Origin: an uncultured Gemmatimonadota bacterium
Lineage (GTDB): Bacteria > Gemmatimonadota > Gemmatimonadetes > Gemmatimonadales > GWC2-71-9
DNA length: 5,056 nt
Direction of reading: 5' to 3'
Assembly: GCA_937961295.1 (NCBI GenBank)
Contig: CALGOK010000118.1
Span: forward strand, 1 to 5,056
Numbering within the stretch: the stretch's first letter is position 1; the number at the start of each line of letters is the position of its first letter. The notes below the pieces were generated by a model. The model was not told where the DNA came from, ran no database searches, and saw only the letters and a list, made by a program, of their open reading frames with translations. Shown piece by piece: positions 1-5,056 of the stretch. The position numbers and the translations under genes are program-made.

Positions 1-2286
1 GAGCACCTCCTGCAGGGTCGCCACCGCCGCGCGCTCGGCCTCGCCGTCGACCGCCCAGAACCGGCCCCGGTTGAGCCGGACATACCAGTTGCTGAGGTCG
101 GCGTCGACGAACTCCACGATCGCCCGGACCCCGGTGGTCACGTCGTATCCCGCGAACGCCTCGCGGACCGCGCGAACGGTGGCGTCGAGCCGGCCCAGGA
201 TCCAGCGATCGGCCAGCGGCCGGTCGGCCACCGGCGGCGCGTCGCCGAGCGGGCCGGCGTAGAGCGCGAAGAAGTGGTAGGTGCTTCGCAGCGTGGTGAG
301 GAACCGTCCCGCCACGTCGGCGATCTGCGCCTCGTCGAACCGCTTCGGCTGCCAGACCTGGCTCGACAGGAGCAGGTAGAGGCGCGCCGCGTCCGCGCCG
401 CGGTCGGCGATCAGCCGCCAGGGGTCGACCACGTTCCCCTTCGACTTCGACATCTTCTGGCCCTCGGCATCGAGGACCAGCTCGTTGACGATCACGTGCC
501 GATAGGGCGCGGTGTCGAACGCGGCGGTGCCGATGGCCAGCATCGAGTAGAACCAGCCACGGGTCTGGTCGATCCCCTCGCAGATGAAGTCGGCCGGGAA
601 ATGGGCCTGGAACTCGGCGTCCCCCTCGAACGGCCAGTGCCACTGGGCCCACGGCATCGACCCCGAGTCGAACCAGGTGTCGATCACTTCCGGAACCCGG
701 CGATACGTCCCGCCGTCGGGCGCGGGCCAGGTGACCTCGTCGACCCACGGCTTGTGCACGCCGAGGTCGTCGGCGGGGACGTATCCCGACCGCTCGCGCA
801 GCTCCGCGAGCGAGCCGATCACCACGCGATCGTCGGGATTGCGGTCGTTGATCCACACCGGCAGCGGCGTGCCCCAGTACCGCTCGCGCGACAGCGCCCA
901 GTCGACGTTGTTGCCGAGCCACTCGCCGAACCGGCCCGTGCCGACCTCGGGTGGATGCCAGTCGATCGCGGCGTTGAGCTCGAGCATCCGCGACTTCACC
1001 GCCGAGGTGCGGATGAACCACGAATCGCGGGCGTAGTAGATCAGCTTGCTGCCGCAGCGCCAGCAGTGCGGATAGGAGTGGTCGTACGCCTCGGTGCGCA
1101 GGTGCCGCCCCAGCTCCTTGAGGCGGCGGATCAGCATGTCGTTGGTCTCCTGGTCGGTGACCAGGCGACCCTCGAGCTCGGGCCAGGTGGTGCCGGTGAA
1201 GGTGCCGTCGGCGGCCACGGGACGGAGCATCTGCAGGCCGAACTTCTTGCCGGCGAGGTTGTCGTCGGAGCCGAACGCCGGGGCCAGGTGCACCAGCCCC
1301 GATCCGTCGTCGGCGGTGACGAACTCGCCCGGCACGATCACCTCGATGTCGCCCTCGGCCGCCTGCCGCACCAGGTCGAACGGGCGCTGGTAGCGGAGGC
1401 CGACGAGCGAGGAGCCAGGGAACGACGCGACCAGCTCCGGGCGCGCCGCCTCGTCGCCCTTCCCCGCGTCCAGCACCGCCGCGCGCGCGGTCGCGAGCAC
1501 CAGCTGCCGACCGTCCGGCATCCGGTAGGTGCCGTACTCCAGCTCGGGATGGACCGCGACCGCCACGTTGGCGGGGAGGGTCCACGGCGTGGTGGTCCAC
1601 ACCACCAGCTCCCGGCCGCTTCCGTCCGCGAGCGGGAAGGTCACGTAGACCGACTTGTCCCGGATGTCCTGGTAGCCGAGCGCCAGCTCGTGCGACGACA
1701 GCGCGGTGCCGCAGCGCGGGCAGTACGGCAGCGTGCGGTTGCCGAGGTAGAGCATGTCGCGCTCGTGCAGCCGCTTGAGCAGCCACCACACCGACTCGAC
1801 GTAGTCACGGGTGCAGGTGACGTAGGCGCGGTCGTAGTCGAGCCAGTAGCCGATCCGCTCGGAGAGATTCACCCACTCGTCGCGATACGTGAACACCGAG
1901 TCGAGGCACTTGCGCGCGAACGCCTCGACGCCGAAGCGCTCGATGTCGCCCTTCCCCTTGAAGCCGAGCTGCTTCTCGACCTCGAGTTCCACCGGGAGGC
2001 CGTGCGTGTCCCACCCCGCGATCCGGGTGACCCGCTTGCCGTCCATGGCGTGGAAGCGGCACACCAGGTCCTTGATCGTGCGCGCGAAGACGTGGTGGAT
2101 GCCGGGTCGGCCGTTGGCGGTGGGCGGTCCCTCGTAGAAGACGTAGCCCGGCCGTCCCTCGCCGCGAGCCTGCACGGCGTGGAAGAGCCGCTCCTCGCGC
2201 CAGCGCTCGAGCAGCTCGCGCTCCATGGCGTCGGGGCCGGCGTCGGGCCAGGCAGGCCAGCGGGTCAAGTCGGCAGGGGCAGTCAT
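1..2286 (-). CDS. ileS: Isoleucyl-tRNA synthetase, type 2 (IleRS2), C-terminus beyond window
   Basis: Cytoplasmic class I aminoacyl-tRNA synthetase that activates isoleucine with ATP, charges tRNA-Ile and edits misactivated valine. The visible 762 residues run from ATG 2286 to the window edge without a break; roughly the last 280 residues (rest of the anticodon-binding and C-terminal domains) are missing, judged from a usual length near 1,040. Seen in order: Rossmann N-half with YEGPPTANG (51-59) and an altered HIGH motif, GIHH at 62-65; WDTHGLPVE (92-100); zinc-type CPRC (189-192) and CWRC (408-411); CP1 editing-domain motifs TTTPWTLPAN (231-240) and HLAPAFGSDD (333-342); RYWGTPLPVW (469-478); DTWFDSGSMP (536-545); KMSKSKGN (611-618, bases 442-456 for KMSKS); and the start of the anticodon-binding fold (about 690 onward, LSNWYVRLNRGRFW 731-744). 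The motif style is that of eukaryote-like type 2 IleRS. ATG 2286 is chosen because it lies 21 bases after the yggS stop and gives the usual short leader before the MERELLERW helix; Met21 (2226) is a weaker alternative. No strong Shine-Dalgarno sequence is seen, so translational coupling to yggS is plausible. Confidence 0.97.
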   Translation of the reverse strand, partial: MTAPADLTRWPAWPDAGPDAMERELLERWREERLFHAVQARGEGRPGYVFYEGPPTANGRPGIHHVFARTIKDLVCRFHAMDGKRVTRIAGWDTHGLPVELEVEKQLGFKGKGDIERFGVEAFARKCLDSVFTYRDEWVNLSERIGYWLDYDRAYVTCTRDYVESVWWLLKRLHERDMLYLGNRTLPYCPRCGTALSSHELALGYQDIRDKSVYVTFPLADGSGRELVVWTTTPWTLPANVAVAVHPELEYGTYRMPDGRQLVLATARAAVLDAGKGDEAARPELVASFPGSSLVGLRYQRPFDLVRQAAEGDIEVIVPGEFVTADDGSGLVHLAPAFGSDDNLAGKKFGLQMLRPVAADGTFTGTTWPELEGRLVTDQETNDMLIRRLKELGRHLRTEAYDHSYPHCWRCGSKLIYYARDSWFIRTSAVKSRMLELNAAIDWHPPEVGTGRFGEWLGNNVDWALSRERYWGTPLPVWINDRNPDDRVVIGSLAELRERSGYVPADDLGVHKPWVDEVTWPAPDGGTYRRVPEVIDTWFDSGSMPWAQWHWPFEGDAEFQAHFPADFICEGIDQTRGWFYSMLAIGTAAFDTAPYRHVIVNELVLDAEGQKMSKSKGNVVDPWRLIADRGADAARLYLLLSSQVWQPKRFDEAQIADVAGRFLTTLRSTYHFFALYAGPLGDAPPVADRPLADRWILGRLDATVRAVREAFAGYDVTTGVRAIVEFVDADLSNWYVRLNRGRFWAVDGEAERAAVATLQEVL

Positions 2287-2307
2287 GAGTTCCGGCAGGT
2301 TCCCCGA

Positions 2308-2997
2308 TCAGTCGGTCGGTCGGTCGCCGAAGAGGACGGTGCCCAGGCGCACCATGGTGGCGCCTTCCTCGACGGCAACCTCGAAGTCATCGGACATCCC
2401 CATGGACAGCTCGGGGAGGTGGTGGCCGGCCGCCTCGGCCGACTCTCGAAGCGACCGCAGCAGGCCGAACGCCTGCCGCAGGTCGCGCTCGGCGGCATCG
2501 AATGCCGCCATGGTCATCAGTCCGCGCACCGCGAGTGCGTGGCACTCGCGCAGCTCGTCGAGCAACACGGTCAGCCGGTCCGGCTCCACGCCGCCCTTCT
2601 GCGGTTCGGCAGAGCAGTTGACCTGCACGAGCACCGGCTGCGGGGCGTCACCCTCGACCCGACGGTCGAGCTCGCGCGCGAGCTCGATGCGGTCCACCGA
2701 GTGGATCAGCGCGAATCGACCCACCGCGTGGCGCGCCTTGTTGCGCTGCAACCCGCCGACGAGGTGCCACGCCACCGGCACGTCGGCGCATGCGTCCTGC
2801 TTGGCCAGCGCCTCCTGCACCCGGTTCTCGCCGACATCGGTCATGCCGGCAGCGTGCGCCGCGCGCACCACCTCGGGGCCGTGCGTCTTCGTCACCGCCA
2901 CGATCCGCACCGGATGCGACCACCCACCGACGGACTGGCGCGCCGCGATCCGGTCGCGCACGTCGGCAAGGCGGGCGGCAAGAGCCGGAACGTCCAT
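2308..2997 (-). CDS. yggS: YggS/PROSC-family PLP-binding homeostasis protein
   Basis: A 229-residue protein of the usual family length. It has the fold-type III alanine-racemase-like TIM barrel but lacks the second domain, so it is expected to bind pyridoxal 5'-phosphate and buffer vitamin B6 without being an enzyme. Visible family motifs: IVAVTKTHG (32-40) with Lys37 as the PLP Schiff-base lysine; GENRVQE (56-62); WHLVGGLQRNKAR (77-89); IHSVDR (98-103); VLVQVN (122-127); RGLMTMA (158-164); and the phosphate-binding C-terminal part LSMGMSDDFEVA (197-208) and VRLGTVLFG (216-224). All are intact. ATG 2997 is the only reasonable start: the frame stays open further upstream, but that part crosses the heptamer array and the antisense of no known domain. 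No Shine-Dalgarno sequence precedes the ATG. The TGA at 2308-2310 is 21 bases before ileS and in the same frame, so the two genes are probably one transcript. B. subtilis ylmE is the homologue in a comparable neighbourhood upstream of ileS. Confidence 0.96.
   Translation of the reverse strand: MDVPALAARLADVRDRIAARQSVGGWSHPVRIVAVTKTHGPEVVRAAHAAGMTDVGENRVQEALAKQDACADVPVAWHLVGGLQRNKARHAVGRFALIHSVDRIELARELDRRVEGDAPQPVLVQVNCSAEPQKGGVEPDRLTVLLDELRECHALAVRGLMTMAAFDAAERDLRQAFGLLRSLRESAEAAGHHLPELSMGMSDDFEVAVEEGATMVRLGTVLFGDRPTD
2311..2326 (-). repeat. Tetranucleotide tandem repeat at the 3' end of yggS
   Basis: Four perfect copies of GTCG on the plus strand (CGAC on the coding strand) lie directly before the yggS stop codon and encode part of the last residues, DRPTD. 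Gain or loss of one unit would shift the frame over the stop. Four copies is short for a slippage tract, so this may be chance in GC-rich DNA. Confidence 0.6.
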
Positions 2998-2999
2998 AG

Positions 3000-3017
3000 C
3001 CCGGAAATATAGCCGGG
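3000..3017 (-). other. Small palindrome just upstream of the yggS ATG
   Basis: CCCGG (3000-3004) and CCGGG (3013-3017) form a perfect 5-bp inverted repeat around an AT-rich 8-base loop, two bases before the yggS start codon. It has no trailing U run, so it is not a Rho-independent terminator. It could be a weak RNA hairpin or an operator-like site; with only 5 bp, chance is a real possibility. Confidence 0.3.
3006..3011 (-). promoter_or_regulatory. Possible -10 element (TATATT) for yggS-ileS
   Basis: The minus strand reads TATATT here, the most AT-rich spot in the gap and conspicuous in such GC-rich DNA. Eight bases separate it from the yggS ATG, so a transcript starting at normal distance would be leaderless or nearly so, which would fit the missing Shine-Dalgarno sequence. 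No convincing -35 TTGACA-like box is found at about 17 bases upstream, so this is only a candidate. Confidence 0.3.
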
Positions 3018-3043
3018 ACGAAGGGCGGAGGACGGCGGACGAA
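3016..3043. repeat. Four-unit degenerate heptanucleotide array
   Basis: Read on the minus strand, four in-register heptamers occur: TTCGTCC, GCCGTCC, TCCGCCC, TTCGTCC. The outer two are identical and the inner two differ at two to four positions. The plus strand resembles decayed GGAGGAC/GGACGAA-type repeats. The array ends next to the palindrome before yggS. Its GCCGTCC unit (3030-3036) is the reverse complement of 3096-3102 in the larger array, giving a 7-bp inverted match across the spacer. Confidence 0.6.
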
Positions 3044-3088
3044 GCTTGGTGGCTCGCGACCCGCACCCCGGCCCTCCGGACTTCGAGC

Positions 3089-3160
3089 GCCGCCTGCCGT
3101 CCGCTGTTGGCTGTTGGCTGTTGGCTGTTGGCTGTTGGCTGTTCGCTGTTCGCTGTTCGC
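3089..3160. repeat. Heptanucleotide tandem array (GCTGTTG/GCTGTTC)
   Basis: On the plus strand the core is five perfect GCTGTTG units (3103-3137) followed by three perfect GCTGTTC units (3138-3158). Two divergent units, GCCGCCT (3089-3095) and GCCGTCC (3096-3102), precede the core in the same 7-base register, and 3159-3165 may be a decayed further unit. The array begins 7 bases after the DUF2723 stop codon on the minus strand. A 7-base unit passes through all three frames in 21 bases, and this one gives no stop on either strand (A-V-G-C-W-L-L or Q-Q-P-T-A-N-S), so it creates spurious open frames. It resembles the short tandemly repeated heptamers known from cyanobacteria in form only; its function is unknown. 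Confidence 0.95.
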
Positions 3161-3167
3161 CTTGGAT

Positions 3168-5056
3168 CTACTGCCGCAGTTCGGCAACGAACCGGCTCAG
3201 CGTCTCGTGGTCGGGCGCCAGGTGGGCCGCGCGCTCGATGTAGCGGAGCGCCCCGGCGCGGTCGCCGTGCTGCAGCAGCGCCACGCCGAGGCGGGCGTTG
3301 GGAAGCGCCAGCGTGCGGGCCATGGCGGCGGTGTTGGCCTCGAGGCCGCGCAGGTCGCGCCGGAAGAGCGCGCCGAACTCCCACGTCTCGTCGAGCAGCG
3401 CGCGGGTGACGGGGATGTCGAGCGGCGGCTCGCCGGGCGCGACGGCGAGGTCGCGCGCGATGGCGCTCGAATCGGGAAGGACGGTCGGCAGCACCATGGC
3501 GAGTCCCTGCTGGATCACCGGTGCCCCGAAGGTCTTCTGGGATGCCGTGACGGCCCAGGCAATCGGCCGCCGCCCGGCGTTCTCGCGCACCACGGCGAAC
3601 AGCAGCACGTCCTTGCCGTAAAGCGGCGTTCCGCGCGGGATGGTGAGGGCGCCGCCCTGGGGGAGCGCCAGCTCGTAGTCGCGATCGGCCAGCTGCGGGC
3701 GGTAGTTGTCGATCAGCGAGTCGTCGAGCGCGTGCAGCGGACCCGCCGCGTCCGGCACCGGGTGCTCGCGCCACACCGCCGGCAGGGCGGCCCGATCGAC
3801 GGGACCGGGGCGCCACTCGCGGATCTGCCGCTGGTACCAGTCGGTCTCGGCGAGTGCAAGGCAGACCAGGGTCACGTCGGGCCGGATCCCGTCGACCACC
3901 TGGGCGTGCCAGAGCGGGAAGGTGTCGTTGTCGCCCCAGGTGAAGAGGATGCCGCCCGGAGGAACGCTGTTGAGCAGCGCGCGCGAGAAGTCGCGCGCCA
4001 GCGTCACGTCGGGACCGTGGCGACGCGACGCGTCGGCCACGTTGAGCGCCACCGGCACCAGCGCCGCCCCAAACACTGCCGCCGCCCAGCGCGCCGTCGA
4101 CGGTCGGGCGCGCAGGCGCCGCGCCGTCTCCGCGAGCCCGAGTGCAGTCCAGACGCCCCACGCCACGAACGACGCGACGAAGAAGTAGTCGCGCTCGCGG
4201 ACCTCGTGCAGCTCGAGTTCGGTCCACCGCTCCCAGCCGATCGACGGACCCGGCTTGAAGTTCATGTACAGCACCAGCCCCAGGCCGGTCACGCCGAAGG
4301 CGGTGGCCAGCAGCCAGAAGCCGCCGCGATCACGCCGCCACTGTGCCGCAGCGCCGCGCAGGCCGAGGGCGAGTGCCGCGAAGGTCACGAGCAGTCTCGG
4401 CACCCGGGTGAAGGGACCCTCACCGAGCGTGCGCGCCCATTGCCAGTCGAAGTACTGCGCATAGTTCGCCAGCTGGAACCCGAGGATGGCGAGGCTCCGG
4501 CCGGGATTGCCGGGACCGTGCGGGACGGTCGGATCGTCGAGCGGGGTGCGGATCGGGTACTGCGCCCGCCGGATCACCGCCAGCAGCGAGTCCCAGGTGG
4601 AGGGATCGGCCTCGTTGATGATCGGTCCCTGCTGCGCCCGGAAGTAGAGGAAGAGGTACGGCGAGACCCCGATCACCACGATCACCAGCGCGATCGCCAC
4701 GAACCGCAGCTGGCGGCGACTGGCGGCGTGCACCGCGGCGGCCAGGACCAGGGAGCCGGTGACGAGCGTGAGCGTCGCGCTGCCGAGGCCGAGGGCGATC
4801 AGCAGCAGCCAGGTGGCGGCCACCACCAGCACGCGGGCGCGCTCCTCCCGCCGTGCCTCGTCGCGTGCCAGCGGGTCGCGCCAGGCGTGCCACGCGAGGA
4901 GGGCCACCAGCGCCGGCCCGATGAGCAGCGCGAGCAGGTGGTTCCCGATCGAGATCGCGCCGAGGTAGAGCAGCAGCAGCAGCAGCCGCTTGGCCCGGTG
5001 GGTGGAGCGCAGCCCGCAGCACCGCACCGCACACCATGCCGCGGCGGCAATGGTGA
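3168..5056 (-). CDS. DUF2723 (TMEM260-like) multi-pass membrane protein, N-terminus beyond window
   Basis: The visible 628 residues are open to the window edge (5056), and the stop is TAG at 3168-3170. Family members usually carry a further N-terminal membrane region before the GNHLLALL helix seen here, so the true start lies outside and the GTG at 5027 is not a credible start. Hydrophobic segments (fragment numbering) lie at about 24-55, 76-108, 117-138, 219-235, 245-265, 289-308 and 321-340. Family signatures follow: EVRERDYFF (near 283-292), then a soluble C-terminal part with LFTWGDNDTFPLW (370-382), GIRPDVTLV and AETDWYQRQI. The last about 75 residues (GVALLQHGDRAGALRYIERA) look like one or two TPR helices. 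DUF2723 is related to human TMEM260, an O-mannosyltransferase, so a GT-C-type glycosyltransferase role at the inner membrane with an exported C-terminal part is inferred. The presumed catalytic N-terminal loop is not visible. It is followed by a heptamer array and yggS, with no clear terminator between. Confidence 0.9.
   Translation of the reverse strand, partial: TIAAAAWCAVRCCGLRSTHRAKRLLLLLLYLGAISIGNHLLALLIGPALVALLAWHAWRDPLARDEARREERARVLVVAATWLLLIALGLGSATLTLVTGSLVLAAAVHAASRRQLRFVAIALVIVVIGVSPYLFLYFRAQQGPIINEADPSTWDSLLAVIRRAQYPIRTPLDDPTVPHGPGNPGRSLAILGFQLANYAQYFDWQWARTLGEGPFTRVPRLLVTFAALALGLRGAAAQWRRDRGGFWLLATAFGVTGLGLVLYMNFKPGPSIGWERWTELELHEVRERDYFFVASFVAWGVWTALGLAETARRLRARPSTARWAAAVFGAALVPVALNVADASRRHGPDVTLARDFSRALLNSVPPGGILFTWGDNDTFPLWHAQVVDGIRPDVTLVCLALAETDWYQRQIREWRPGPVDRAALPAVWREHPVPDAAGPLHALDDSLIDNYRPQLADRDYELALPQGGALTIPRGTPLYGKDVLLFAVVRENAGRRPIAWAVTASQKTFGAPVIQQGLAMVLPTVLPDSSAIARDLAVAPGEPPLDIPVTRALLDETWEFGALFRRDLRGLEANTAAMARTLALPNARLGVALLQHGDRAGALRYIERAAHLAPDHETLSRFVAELRQ
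4969..4986 (-). repeat. CTG trinucleotide run inside the DUF2723 gene
   Basis: Six AGC units on the plus strand correspond to a run of CTG leucine codons (five CTG, then CTC) that begins a membrane helix right after the basic stretch RAKR. It is a simple coding microsatellite. Because the unit is a codon, length changes would keep the frame and only lengthen or shorten a poly-leucine segment. Confidence 0.7.

Noticed and set aside
71..262. Short plus-strand frame at the left edge as a small gene.
   Set aside because: It lies wholly antisense to the anticodon-binding region of ileS, has a shadow-like Ser/Arg/Thr composition and no ribosome binding site that I can see.
274..3012. A 912-codon open frame on the plus strand, antisense to ileS and yggS.
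   Set aside because: Its codons are exact reverse complements of the ileS and yggS codons, which share one frame; it stays open because TTA, CTA and TCA sense codons are rare in this high-GC genome. Its translation has no recognisable domain and the composition of shadow coding, while the opposite strand carries complete IleRS and YggS motifs.
3000..3043. Rho-independent terminator for the DUF2723 gene.
   Set aside because: The only compact inverted repeat has a 5-bp stem and no following U run on the minus strand; the 7-bp match between the arrays spans a loop of about 59 bases.
3089..3160. Possible CRISPR array.
   Set aside because: The unit is 7 bases with no spacers between copies, and no cas gene is seen in the window. 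It is a simple tandem repeat.
2225..3409. A plus-strand frame of 394 codons across the yggS region and the array.
   Set aside because: It is low-complexity and rich in Ser, Arg and Ala, antisense to two well-supported genes, and bridges the gap only because the heptamer array is open in every frame.
2998..4227. Extension of the yggS frame upstream to 4227 as a large fusion protein.
   Set aside because: The added part crosses the heptamer array, which cannot contain a stop, and then runs out of frame through the DUF2723 gene as an arginine- and alanine-rich shadow. YggS proteins start just where the ATG at 2997 lies.
4420..5037. Second minus-strand frame overlapping the DUF2723 gene.
   Set aside because: It is rich in Arg, Pro and Ala with no membrane helices or motifs, whereas the overlapping frame shows continuous membrane segments and the family signatures.

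Overview
This is a high-GC bacterial window, roughly 70% G+C by eye, whose three genes all lie on the minus strand. Read in the direction of transcription (right to left) they are: a 5'-truncated multi-pass membrane protein of the DUF2723 (TMEM260-like) family; a 170-base gap filled with two short heptanucleotide arrays; yggS, encoding a PLP-homeostasis protein; and ileS, encoding isoleucyl-tRNA synthetase, which runs off the left edge after 762 codons. The DUF2723 gene with its TPR-like C-terminus, the eukaryote-like (type 2) IleRS and the AACAGCC/GGAGGAC-type heptamers suggest Gemmatimonadota or a related uncultured lineage. That assignment is inference from gene style, not proof.

Right part (3168-5056): the DUF2723 protein keeps seven hydrophobic segments, the RERDYFF and GDNDTFPLW signatures and a TPR-like tail. 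Its N-terminal part, where a GT-C glycosyltransferase would carry its catalytic loop, lies beyond the window. Middle (2998-3167): just after the DUF2723 stop comes a 10-unit heptamer array (five GCTGTTG and three GCTGTTC on the plus strand, plus two divergent units in register). A 45-base spacer follows, then a four-unit array of another heptamer, then a small palindrome with an AT-rich core directly before the yggS ATG. Left part (1-2997): yggS and ileS are 21 bases apart, in the same reading frame, and probably cotranscribed.

The most notable observation is in IleRS. The ATP-binding HIGH signature reads GIHH (GXHH) instead of HXGH, the swapped form reported for strongly mupirocin-resistant IleRS2 enzymes. 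The yggS-ileS adjacency looks like a contracted version of the ylmE...divIVA-ileS neighbourhood of Gram-positive bacteria. It is also functionally suggestive, because loss of YggS is known to disturb isoleucine/valine metabolism. I see no RNA gene, CRISPR array, insertion sequence or phage gene. Long open frames on the opposite strand are shadows caused by high-GC codon use.
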